This document shows, in pieces, positions 24,379-32,295 of a DNA stretch of 64,000 nt. Position numbers and translations under genes: made by a program. The stretch is from the NCBI GenBank assembly GCA_023388175.1, contig JAEWGT010000009.1, forward strand, positions 310,001 through 374,000, read 5' to 3'. This DNA is from Pseudomonadota bacterium (GTDB taxonomy: Bacteria; Pseudomonadota; Alphaproteobacteria; Rhizobiales; Devosiaceae). Position 1 is the first letter of the stretch. Each line of letters opens with the position of its first letter. The notes under the pieces were generated by a model. The model worked only from the letters and a program-made list of their open reading frames with translations, ran no database searches and was not told where the DNA came from.

Positions 24379-25140
24379 CTAGCGGGTCAGTTTGGAGGCG
24401 GCGGGCTGATTGAGATACAGCTTGGCATGCGGGGCGGTTTGCAGGATCGAAGCGGGACACATGAAGGTCACCGGCCCTTCAAGTAACGTCTTGATCGTGT
24501 CGGCCTTGTCCTCCTCATGCACCAATACAAGGGCGCGTCTGGGCTTGAGCAGGGCGTGCATGGTCAGAGATAGGCCGTAGTGTGGCACGTCTTCGATATT
24601 CTTGAAAATGCCGGCGCGCTTGACCTGATCGCGCGTGGTTTCATCCAGGAAGACGACACGGATGATGTCCCTGGTGTCGAAATCTGCCGGCGGGTCATTG
24701 AAGGCGAGGTGCCCGCTATTGCCGATGCCCATGACGCAAAGCACCGGATCGAGGTCGTTGAAGAGTTTCGTGTATCGTTCAAGCTCTTCCTCGACCGGCT
24801 CGTGGTCGCCCTTCATCGGGAAAAAAGCCTTGGGCTTGACCTCGTTGAGCAGATGCTTGCGCATGCGCGAGGCGCCGCTTTCTACACGGTCTTCGGCAAC
24901 GCCCATATAGGTATCGACATGCAGGACGGTGATGCGTGACCACTCGATGTCGCTTCTGGCCTTGATGGCCTTATAGAAGGCATCCTGTGCCGCGCCGAGC
25001 GCCATGATAATGGCAATCTCGTCCTTTTTAGCCAGTTCTTCCTTGATGATGCTCGCCAGATCTTCGGCTGCGGCTTCGCCGAGTGCCTGGTCTGTGGGGG
25101 CAACGAGTACTTCGAGCTCGCCATATTTAAGGATTTCCAT
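24379..25140 (-). CDS. NagB-like sugar-phosphate deaminase/isomerase, tandem copy a
   Basis: This 253-residue protein has the glucosamine-6-phosphate deaminase/6-phosphogluconolactonase fold. The NagB landmark LDEY is VDTY here (LHVDTYMGVAE). The ring-opening motif GxGxDGHIAFNEP is GIGNSGHLAFNDPPADF: the His is kept, but the Asp is Ser and the late Glu is Asp. The phosphate loop TGSTP reads MALGAAQ. A changed substrate or reaction is therefore likely. The start has AAGGAG seven bases upstream. It is the last gene of an eight-gene operon and closely resembles its upstream neighbour, so the pair arose by tandem duplication. Confidence 0.85.
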   Translation of the reverse strand: MEILKYGELEVLVAPTDQALGEAAAEDLASIIKEELAKKDEIAIIMALGAAQDAFYKAIKARSDIEWSRITVLHVDTYMGVAEDRVESGASRMRKHLLNEVKPKAFFPMKGDHEPVEEELERYTKLFNDLDPVLCVMGIGNSGHLAFNDPPADFDTRDIIRVVFLDETTRDQVKRAGIFKNIEDVPHYGLSLTMHALLKPRRALVLVHEEDKADTIKTLLEGPVTFMCPASILQTAPHAKLYLNQPAASKLTR

Positions 25141-25163
25141 GTCTTGTCTCCTTCAAGATCGGA

Positions 25164-25928
25164 TCAACGGGGGGAAAGCTGGCCGGCAGCCGGCTCATTG
25201 AGGTAGAGCACTGCATTGGGGGACTTCTGCAGGAGCGAAGCGGGGCACATGAAGGTCACCGGGCCCTCAAGAATCTGCTTGATGACGCCGGCCTTGTTTT
25301 CATCATGCACAAGCGCCAGCACCCGCTTGGGCTTGAGCAGCGCGTGCATGGTCAGCGACAGGCCGTATTTCGGCACCTCGTCATAGGACTTGAAATAGCC
25401 GCGGCTATCGATCTGTTTGCGCGTGGTTTCGTCGAGGAAGACGACACGAATGATGTCCTTGGTGTCGAAATCTGCCGGGGGATCATTGAAGGCCAGATGG
25501 CCGCTATTGCCGATGCCAACCACACACAGCACCGGGTCGAGTTCGTTATAGAGCTTCGTGTAGCGGGCCAGTTCTTCTTCGACCGGCACATGATCGCCGC
25601 GCATGGGGAAGAACGCCTTGGGTTTCACCTCGTCCAGCAGGTGCTTGCGCATGCGCGATGCCCCGCTTTCCTCCCGGCTCTCGGCGACGCCCATATAGGT
25701 GTCGACATGGAGCACCGTGATGCGCGACCACTCGATGTCGTTGCGAGCCTTGATGGCCGTATAGAAGGCGTCCTGAGCGGCGCCGAGCGCCATGATGATG
25801 GCGATTTCGGCCTTTTGGGTCAGCTCGTCCTTGATGACGCTGGCCAGATCTTCGGCAGCGGCTTCGCCAAGCTCGCGGTCCGAGGCCGCGATTTCGACGC
25901 TGAGCTGGTCATATTTGAGGTGGCGCAT
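25164..25928 (-). CDS. NagB-like sugar-phosphate deaminase/isomerase, tandem copy b
   Basis: This 254-residue paralogue of the gene at 24379 shares HVDTYMGVAE, GIGNSGHLAFNDPPADFDT, YGLSLTMHALLKP and PVTFMCPAS with it almost unchanged. The same active-site substitutions relative to true NagB are present in both copies, so the altered site predates the duplication. The start at 25928 has GGAG eight bases upstream; an in-frame extension to 25964 lacks support. The two proteins may form a heteromer or act on two related substrates. A role in amino-sugar or ketose-amine breakdown is inference from the fold and the ROK kinase nearby. Confidence 0.85.
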   Translation of the reverse strand: MRHLKYDQLSVEIAASDRELGEAAAEDLASVIKDELTQKAEIAIIMALGAAQDAFYTAIKARNDIEWSRITVLHVDTYMGVAESREESGASRMRKHLLDEVKPKAFFPMRGDHVPVEEELARYTKLYNELDPVLCVVGIGNSGHLAFNDPPADFDTKDIIRVVFLDETTRKQIDSRGYFKSYDEVPKYGLSLTMHALLKPKRVLALVHDENKAGVIKQILEGPVTFMCPASLLQKSPNAVLYLNEPAAGQLSPR

Positions 25929-26016
25929 ATTGGTCTCCGTCCATTTGAAAAGACAGCAAGGCACCGCCCGGAGCCCATGAGGCTCCAGTCAAGTCATGCC
26001 TTACCTATTGAAAAAG

Positions 26017-26799
26017 CTAGATTTTCTTTTCGATCCAGCTCAGCGAGTAACGCTTGGTTACGGCGTATTCCTCTTCGAGATCGATGAAGGTCTCGTCTAG
26101 CACCGTCTCCAGTCTCTTGTGATCCTTGCTCCGCATCGCATCGAGCTGGCGGGAATGCACGTCGATCATGTGATGGGCCCTCGCCTCGTCCTTTGGCAAT
26201 GAGCTGCGCAGCGGGGCCAGGCCACGATAAATGCCCGTCATGACCCGCAGCAGCATCTGATTGCCGGACGCGTGAGCGACGCGCCGGTGAAACATGCCAT
26301 CGGCCTGATGCACGATGCGTGGATCGCCGATATGGCTGCGCATCAATTCGATGGCTTCTGCGATATGCTGGAACTGGGTTTCCGAAGCATTCTCAGTGGC
26401 CAGATGATAGACGATAGGCTCGAGCAGACGACGGGTGGAGATCAACTCCTCGATGTGATGGACTTCCGAGGCGATGTTCTTGCCCAGGACGTCGAAGGGC
26501 ACGATATCGGTGGCGACGAAAACACCACCGGACTGCCCGGCCTTGATCTGCAAAACGCCCGAATTTTCAAGGATGCGGAAGGCCTGGCGCAGGGTCGGTC
26601 GTGACACTTCCAGCAGTTGAGCCATCTCGGACTCGGTGGGCAAGCGGTCGCCCTTGCCCAGTCCCTGTGCATCAATGGCGTCGACAATGCGCTCGACGAC
26701 CGTCTCGAAGGTGCGATGCACCTTGATCGGCGCGAAAATGCGCTCGCTGGTGGGTTTTGGTCCGCGGGCCTTAGCTTCGCCGTTAGTGTCGAGCGACAT
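26017..26799 (-). CDS. GntR-family regulator, FadR/FCD subfamily
   Basis: This is a 260-residue protein with a winged helix at residues about 30-95 (LPTESEMAQLLEVSRPTLRQ, then the wing GQSGGVFVA) and an all-helical FCD ligand domain to the end (with HRRVAHASGNQMLL). FCD regulators bind organic acids or sugar acids, often with a metal held by His residues. It overlaps the end of the ROK gene by 17 bases, so it is translated within the operon it probably regulates. No clear TNGTNNACNA operator was found in the two flanking gaps. Confidence 0.92.
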   Translation of the reverse strand: MSLDTNGEAKARGPKPTSERIFAPIKVHRTFETVVERIVDAIDAQGLGKGDRLPTESEMAQLLEVSRPTLRQAFRILENSGVLQIKAGQSGGVFVATDIVPFDVLGKNIASEVHHIEELISTRRLLEPIVYHLATENASETQFQHIAEAIELMRSHIGDPRIVHQADGMFHRRVAHASGNQMLLRVMTGIYRGLAPLRSSLPKDEARAHHMIDVHSRQLDAMRSKDHKRLETVLDETFIDLEEEYAVTKRYSLSWIEKKI

Positions 26800-27676
26800 T
26801 GCTGCCCCCTTCGCTCACATCGCCTTGTTGCAGCGCTACCCCGATCTCGGCGGCAAAGTCCAGTTCGGAAACCAGAACGTCTGCCCGGAAGCGTTCGCCA
26901 ACCAGTGTTCTATAATGATGCAAAGCCTTATCCAGATATTGTGGAGCGGCGTGTTTGATCGAACCATTCAGCACGATGAGCTCGGGATTGTAGAATTTCG
27001 AGATCATCTCAAGAACCACTCCGACGTAACGGGCAAAGACATCCACTGTCCGCTGACATTGGGCGCTATTATCACGTGCGCCGGCGAAGACATTGACTGC
27101 CTCGACTATTTCACCGGTGAAAGCGCGATGGAGGTCCTTGATCCCGCGCCCACAGGTGACGAGATCGAGAATGCGGTGCTCGCCCAATTCCTCGACATAG
27201 ACGTGCTGCTCGGAAATAAGGCCGGCGCCAAACTTGCCACGCATGACGCCATTTTCATAGGCACCGACGCCGATACCGGTTCCCATATTGAGCATGGTAA
27301 CCGAACCATAGCCGCGCCCATGGCCGATTTCGGCTTCGGCCCGGGTCATGGCGTGAATGTCGTCATCGACATAGACCGGACAATCCAGGCGCTCTTGCAG
27401 AAAGTCGGCGAGCTCGAAGCCGACATTGCCGCCCATCAGCGAGGAATAGACGACATGGCTGCCGCGCAGCGCACCATTTAGGCTGACCGCGGCGCCACTG
27501 GCGCTAACCGGCATTGATGCGCGGATCAGGTCGGCCAGGTCGGCGGCGAAAGCAGGTGTGCCACGTCGAAGCAGGGCTGTTGGCACCCGCCGCAATGGCG
27601 TCACCGCATAGTCCGTGCCGATCCGGCTCAACTGAATCTTGGTGCCACCGATATCAACGCCAAGCAACTGGCTCAT
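26783..27676 (-). CDS. ROK-family sugar kinase, diverged
   Basis: This 297-residue protein has the N-terminal phosphate loop LGVDIGGTKIQL, the catalytic Asp region YVDDDIHAMTRAE, and the adenosine-side motif LNMGTGIGVGAYENG. The usual ROK zinc motif CxCGxxGCxE is absent: the corresponding stretch reads LVTCGRGIKDL with one Cys, and GEIGH is replaced by LISEQH. It is therefore probably a kinase with altered structure or an inactive sensor. Its start overlaps the PvcA-like stop as ATGA, which indicates coupled translation. A sugar moiety released from the imported compound is the likely substrate. Confidence 0.85.
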   Translation of the reverse strand: MSQLLGVDIGGTKIQLSRIGTDYAVTPLRRVPTALLRRGTPAFAADLADLIRASMPVSASGAAVSLNGALRGSHVVYSSLMGGNVGFELADFLQERLDCPVYVDDDIHAMTRAEAEIGHGRGYGSVTMLNMGTGIGVGAYENGVMRGKFGAGLISEQHVYVEELGEHRILDLVTCGRGIKDLHRAFTGEIVEAVNVFAGARDNSAQCQRTVDVFARYVGVVLEMISKFYNPELIVLNGSIKHAAPQYLDKALHHYRTLVGERFRADVLVSELDFAAEIGVALQQGDVSEGGSNVARH

Positions 27677-28779
27677 TCCAGCACCCGGTAGCCGATCGGG
27701 GCTTCGTCCGCGTCTCCGGCGAGATGCAGTGCTTCAAGTGCGCCGAAATTTGCTCCAAGCCCACCCCAATAGAGAATGTGCCAGCGGCCTTCCTTATCCA
27801 GCACCGGAACGCCATGATAGGGCAATATGCCAGACCATTTGTTGACGGGCACGACTGCCAGGTTTTCTGGCTTGGGCGATACGGTGAGCTTGAGTGCATG
27901 CGGGCGCAGATTGTGCAGGTAACCAGTACTGTCGCGCAGAGCCAGGATCGAGCGATAGGCGAAGAATTTCCGGTGTGCGATCTTGTCGATATATTCGCGC
28001 GGATAGCGCAAGGCGGAATCCGTCTGTGCCGGGTCATAGGCATGAGCCACTACTTCGGGCGGAAAGTCCTGCGTCGGCACTGCTGCCTTGGAGGGAGGCA
28101 CGGTTTCATTATAGGCGCTGACGACGCCAGCATCGCCCTGTTGCCAAAGCTCGCGCATCCGCTCCTGTTCGAACAGCCAGCGCGCCTCGAAATTCGGTAT
28201 CTTTTCGACCATGTCGTCGAGGCTGTGGAAGGTCAGCTGCCGTTCCGGCACGGCCGAGATGGCGACGCAATTGTCGATCCCCGCGCGATAGGCGGCGATG
28301 CTGGCCGGATCCACGCCCTGACAGCGGCCCAGAATGCCTTCCTCCAGAATGGTCAGCCGCCCGCCGGGAGCATAGACGCTTTCAATCGCATCCAGCACGG
28401 CCTTGAAGCGGCGCAGCATAAGCGCTTCGCCCAGATCGGGCGCCTTGCGATCCGACTTCAGCGGGTTGGGCACCTTATAAGGGAAGGCCATAGACACGAA
28501 TTCGAGCGGCGCATTCCTGTCGACGAAGTAGGCGATTTTCTCAAGCCATTCCGCGCGATGGTCGGGGATGAAGACAGGCCCGAAATGAACCTCGTCATGT
28601 TCAAAAATGGACAGAATACGTTCGGCGATACTGCCCTGGGCGGCAGCCTCAACGCTCACGTCGTTGCCAGTGATCAGGTCGGCGAGTTCTGCGGACGATA
28701 GGCGTGTGTTCTTTTCGATCCGCGGCGGAGCGAAGGTCTTGGGCAGTGAGGAATTGATATAGGTATATTGGCTAGACAT
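27673..28779 (-). CDS. DIT1/PvcA-family protein (isonitrile synthase superfamily)
   Basis: This 368-residue protein fits the DIT1/PvcA family. The hallmark block is at about residues 90-145: LEFVSMAFPYKVPNPLKS, then PDLGEALMLRRFKAVLDAI and YAPGGRLTILEEG, matching the FPxKxPNPxK...PDxxE...Y.PG..I.I.(S/E)DG layout. Near the C-terminus PHALKLTVSP and GILPYHGVPVLDKEGRWH match the RLSxHP and TPWHxV blocks, with substitutions. Known members join an amino acid amine with ribulose 5-phosphate to make an isonitrile. Here no PvcB-type oxygenase is nearby; the neighbours are an amino acid importer, a ROK kinase and NagB paralogues. Family call from motifs is fairly firm; the reaction is open. Confidence 0.72.
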   Translation of the reverse strand: MSSQYTYINSSLPKTFAPPRIEKNTRLSSAELADLITGNDVSVEAAAQGSIAERILSIFEHDEVHFGPVFIPDHRAEWLEKIAYFVDRNAPLEFVSMAFPYKVPNPLKSDRKAPDLGEALMLRRFKAVLDAIESVYAPGGRLTILEEGILGRCQGVDPASIAAYRAGIDNCVAISAVPERQLTFHSLDDMVEKIPNFEARWLFEQERMRELWQQGDAGVVSAYNETVPPSKAAVPTQDFPPEVVAHAYDPAQTDSALRYPREYIDKIAHRKFFAYRSILALRDSTGYLHNLRPHALKLTVSPKPENLAVVPVNKWSGILPYHGVPVLDKEGRWHILYWGGLGANFGALEALHLAGDADEAPIGYRVLE

Positions 28780-28786
28780 GAAACGC

Positions 28787-29584
28787 TCAGCGGATACGGG
28801 CCAGAAATTCGATGGTGCGGGGATGGGTCGGCTGTCGGATCACCTGTTGCGGGCTGCCATGTTCGGCCACCACGCCCTTGTCGATGAAATAGACGCTATC
28901 GCCCACTTCCTCAGCGAAGCTGATCTCGTGCGTGACGATCAGCATGGTCATGCCTTCCTTGATGAGGTCGCGCATCACCGACAGCACCTCGCCCACCAGT
29001 TCGGGATCGAGCGCCGAGGTGGGCTCGTCGAAGAGAATGACCGCCGGATTTGCAGCAATGGCGCGGGCAATGGCGACGCGCTGCTGCTGGCCGCCGGAAA
29101 GCTGCGAGGGGTAAGATGACGCGCGATTGGCAAGCCCGACCTTGTTGAGCAGGTCCATGCCCCTTTCTTGGGCGGCAGCCTTGTTCATCTTCTGCACCAT
29201 GACGAGGCCGGAAATGACATTTTCCAAGGCCGTCATATTGGGGAAGAGATTGAAGCGCTGAAACACCATGCCGATCTGCGATCGGCGTTTGGCGGTAACG
29301 CTAGCGCGGGCCTCGACCCAGCGGTCGCCAGAGCGCTCGGCGCCCACCATGTAGTCTTCGACCCACAGTTGACCGGCCTGGTAGGTTTCGAGGCTGTTGA
29401 CGCAGCGCAGCAACGTGCTCTTGCCCGACCCCGAGGCGCCAATAATGAAGGCCGCTTCGCCCTTGTTTACATTGAGATCGATGCCCTTGAGCACTTCATG
29501 CTCATTGAAGGATTTGCGCAGGCCCTTGATGCGTACGATGCCGTCGGGAAAGCTGCGATCCTGATTGGAGGAATTGTTCATCAT
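28787..29584 (-). CDS. Polar amino acid-type ABC transporter ATP-binding protein (GlnQ/HisP-like)
   Basis: This 265-residue ATPase has Walker A GASGSGKST, Q-loop MVFQRFNLFPNMT, signature LSGGQQQR, Walker B VILFDEPTSALDPE and His switch IVTHE, in the arrangement of GlnQ/HisP. The insertion YMVGAERSGDRWVEARA before the Q-loop is typical of the histidine/opine group. The ATG at 29584 overlaps the permease stop (TGATG), with AAGGTG six bases upstream. It pairs with the permease and binding protein encoded upstream. Confidence 0.95.
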   Translation of the reverse strand: MMNNSSNQDRSFPDGIVRIKGLRKSFNEHEVLKGIDLNVNKGEAAFIIGASGSGKSTLLRCVNSLETYQAGQLWVEDYMVGAERSGDRWVEARASVTAKRRSQIGMVFQRFNLFPNMTALENVISGLVMVQKMNKAAAQERGMDLLNKVGLANRASSYPSQLSGGQQQRVAIARAIAANPAVILFDEPTSALDPELVGEVLSVMRDLIKEGMTMLIVTHEISFAEEVGDSVYFIDKGVVAEHGSPQQVIRQPTHPRTIEFLARIR

Positions 29585-30447
29585 CAGAGCACCTTGCCAA
29601 TCTTGATTGGGCCAGAGCCCTGACTGCGCGCGAGGCGCTTTTCGAGCTGCGCCTGAAGAAGTGTCGCGACGGTCACGAGGATGAGATACCAGAGCGAGGC
29701 CACCACGAGCATTTCGATGACGTAAAAGGTCTGGGCCGCGATGGATTGGGTCGTGCCCATGATCTCGCGGGTGCCGATCACATAGACAAGCGAGGTTGTC
29801 TTCAGCAGGTCGATGGCGAGGTTGCCCGCCGTTGGCAGGATTACCCGGACGGCCTGAGGCAGAACGATTTTCAGCAGCGCAGCAACAGGCGTCATGCCGA
29901 TGGAAAGAGCGGCCTCGGTCTGGCCCTTGTCCACAGAAATCAGCCCGCCGCGAATAACCTCGCACATGAAGGCGCTGACATTGAGCAGTAGACCAAGCAG
30001 GGCCGCGGTCGTCGGGGTGATCACGGTATTGGTGTTGACGGCACCCCAGGGCAACTGGACCATGGGCAGGAAGAGACCCAGATTGAACCAGAAGACGATC
30101 TGCACCAACAGGGGCGTGCCGCGGAAGAACCAGATGTAAGACGAAGCAATGAATTTGAGTACGACGTTGTTGGAGATCAGCATCGCCGCCAGTATCGTAC
30201 CCAGAATGATCGAGCCGATGAGGGAGACCCCGGTCAGCATCAGTGTGGTTCCGACGCCGTTGAACAGCGACGGCGACCACATCGTGTTCCAAACAATATC
30301 CCACCGGATACGGCCGGTTCCGATGAAAACCTGTACGGCAATTGCCACAATGACGATGGCTATGGCCGCTATGACGGCGTTGGTGATCATCGGGCCGGAC
30401 CTGCGATGAATTCGCAGGTCCTCCGCCCGGGTTTCAATCTGAGTCAT
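29584..30447 (-). CDS. Polar amino acid-type ABC transporter permease
   Basis: This is a 287-residue inner-membrane protein with about five or six segments and the amino acid/opine permease signature SAFMCEVIRGGLISVDKGQT, followed by the ATPase-contact loop EAALSIGMTPVAALLKIVLP. Only one permease gene is present, so the importer probably uses a homodimer. An ATG at 30447 is preferred over a TTG three codons earlier. It starts 27 bases after the binding-protein stop. Confidence 0.93.
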   Translation of the reverse strand: MTQIETRAEDLRIHRRSGPMITNAVIAAIAIVIVAIAVQVFIGTGRIRWDIVWNTMWSPSLFNGVGTTLMLTGVSLIGSIILGTILAAMLISNNVVLKFIASSYIWFFRGTPLLVQIVFWFNLGLFLPMVQLPWGAVNTNTVITPTTAALLGLLLNVSAFMCEVIRGGLISVDKGQTEAALSIGMTPVAALLKIVLPQAVRVILPTAGNLAIDLLKTTSLVYVIGTREIMGTTQSIAAQTFYVIEMLVVASLWYLILVTVATLLQAQLEKRLARSQGSGPIKIGKVL

Positions 30448-30474
30448 GATCGACAATCCGGTGAGATGTTTGGA

Positions 30475-31377
30475 CTAGAGCATCGGGGAGTTGAGCATGA
30501 TCGGGTCGACAGTGGAGGAGCCCACATCCCACTTGTCGAAGATTTCCTGGTAGGTGCCGTCATCAACCATGCTCTGTAGTGCCCCAGCGACCGCTGCCTG
30601 GAGTTCGGGTGTGCTTTTGGAGAATGCGATGCCCTGCTTGGCCGGGGCGAAGCGTTCCACTGGCGACACTTCGAGCTGGGTCTGCACCCCTTCGGTGGCT
30701 GCTGCGAACGTGTAGGTCGAGACGCCAAAGGTCTGCATGGTGGCGTCGGCCTGGCCGCTGGCGATGGCGAGCAGTGGGGCAACCTTGTCGGGCGCCTCGG
30801 CCATGATGATGGGCTGCTCGCACGTATCGGCGTTGAGCTTCTCGATAATGCCAGGGAAGAGCGAACCGGTCTGCACCATCACGCGCAGGCCGCAAAGATC
30901 GGCCATTTCAGTAATGTTGAGCGGATTGCCCTTGGGCACGATCACACCGGACCCTTCGGTGGAATAGGCAATGAAGTTGACGACTTCCTCACGGGCCACG
31001 GTGTTGGCCATGGCGCTGATATAAAAGTCATAGCGACCTGCTTCCACGCCCGGAATGCCGGTCGCGAACTGGATGTCGTTCCAGTTGACAGTCAACCCCA
31101 GGCGGCTGGCCGCCTCGTTGATGATGTCGGCATCGACGCCGCTGGGTGCCCCGGTTTCACGGTCAAAGAAGATCCAGGGCGCATAGCCGTCGGTAGTGCC
31201 GACATTGAGCACGCCGCGCGCCTTGACGTCTTCGGGCAAGTAGCTGACCCAGTCGGCGCTGGCCGGCATATGGGATTCAACGACGAATTCCTGCGCGAAT
31301 GCACTGGTGGACGCCATCAGGCTAATGGCGAGGACGAGGCCTGCGGCGCGTCCCTGAATGTGGCTGGTTTTGATCAT
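30475..31377 (-). CDS. Polar amino acid-type ABC transporter substrate-binding protein (HisJ family 3)
   Basis: This 300-residue protein has a signal peptide ending in ASTSAFAQ, then the family 3 pattern: RGVLNVGTTDGYAPWIFFD, SGVDADIINEAASRLGL and YDFYISAMANTVAREE. A disulfide may join the two cysteines in ADLCGLRV and NADTCEQP. Ligands of this family are amino acids, opines and related small zwitterions. It is the first gene of the eight-gene minus-strand operon, which sets the class of compound entering the system. Confidence 0.93.
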   Translation of the reverse strand: MIKTSHIQGRAAGLVLAISLMASTSAFAQEFVVESHMPASADWVSYLPEDVKARGVLNVGTTDGYAPWIFFDRETGAPSGVDADIINEAASRLGLTVNWNDIQFATGIPGVEAGRYDFYISAMANTVAREEVVNFIAYSTEGSGVIVPKGNPLNITEMADLCGLRVMVQTGSLFPGIIEKLNADTCEQPIIMAEAPDKVAPLLAIASGQADATMQTFGVSTYTFAAATEGVQTQLEVSPVERFAPAKQGIAFSKSTPELQAAVAGALQSMVDDGTYQEIFDKWDVGSSTVDPIMLNSPML

Positions 31378-31494
31378 TTTCAGATCCCTCTGTGTTCCCT
31401 ACATTTCAAATGGTAAAAGAGTTTCTGTTTAAATGGCAATAGGGTTTCCCAAAAAAATTTCATCGGATAGGCTTGTTCTGAAATGGAGGCATTT

Positions 31495-32175
31495 ATGAGC
31501 GAAACGGCCCGACCTGCGACCTGGTATGACGACGAGAAACGCGAGGAGGCTATGGCCGAGGGCCATTCCCCGATCTGGCGTCACCTGATTTCGCTGATGC
31601 GAGAAACCGACCTTTCAGACGCCAGCGTGCTCGATTTCGGCTGCAATCAGGGTGGGCTTCTGCGCATGCTGCTTGCCGAGCGACCTTTTGCGAAAGGTCT
31701 CGGGATCGACATCGCCTCGCATTCGATTGGCAAGGCCCGTAAACTTAGCGCCGGCCTCAACCTGGACTTCACTGTCGGTGATAGTCCTGCCCCGCATAAG
31801 GAGGCCTTCGATCTAGCGATCAGCCATGAGGTCATTTATCTCATCGACGACCTTGAGGCCCATGCCCGAGACATGCTGGCAGCGTTGAGAAAGGGTGGCG
31901 CCTATTACGCGGTTACGGGTTGCCATACCGGCAATCCAGATCTCGACGCATGGCGCAAAGTCGTAGAGCAGCGGACGATGACGCAGATCGTCGACCGCTC
32001 CCTCGAAGACTACGCGTCGATCTTTCTGAAGGCGGGCTTCGCGGTATCAGCGCGCAAATTCGGCTATGAAGATTTCATTCCGTTTGGCCGTGATCGCTGG
32101 GACACCAGCTACGACAATGATCTGACCTATTATCGGGACATCAAGACAATCTTCCGGCTTGAGCGTCCGGCGTGA
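31495..32175 (+). CDS. Class I SAM-dependent methyltransferase
   Basis: This 226-residue protein has the SAM-binding motif I VLDFGCNQGGLLRMLL, motif II acidic region KGLGIDIASHSIGKAR, and a later FDLAISHEVIYLIDD block. The ATG at 31495 has GGAGG six bases upstream, which decides it over an ATG four codons earlier. It is transcribed away from the PvcA-like operon across a 117-base gap that must hold both promoters. A small-molecule methyltransferase beside an isonitrile synthase-family gene could tailor the product, but this is inference. Confidence 0.88.
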   Translation: MSETARPATWYDDEKREEAMAEGHSPIWRHLISLMRETDLSDASVLDFGCNQGGLLRMLLAERPFAKGLGIDIASHSIGKARKLSAGLNLDFTVGDSPAPHKEAFDLAISHEVIYLIDDLEAHARDMLAALRKGGAYYAVTGCHTGNPDLDAWRKVVEQRTMTQIVDRSLEDYASIFLKAGFAVSARKFGYEDFIPFGRDRWDTSYDNDLTYYRDIKTIFRLERPA

Positions 32176-32295
32176 CGCTTCAGATGCGCCTCGTTCCGGT
32201 CGTTCGTGCGGCTTGAATTGCGTCCTGATAGCCTGGTTGATACCGGCCGGTTGTTTGTGGCACGTATCTGACATTGTCCAACGAGAGCCAGTGCC

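Noticed and set aside
29585..30304. N-terminal extension of the GlnQ-like ATPase frame
   Set aside because: It runs out of frame through the permease gene; the ATPase has a coupled start with a ribosome site at 29584.
32242..32251. ACCGGCCGGT palindrome upstream of the second LacI gene
   Set aside because: It is short, GC-rich and expected by chance in this genome; no second copy was found nearby.
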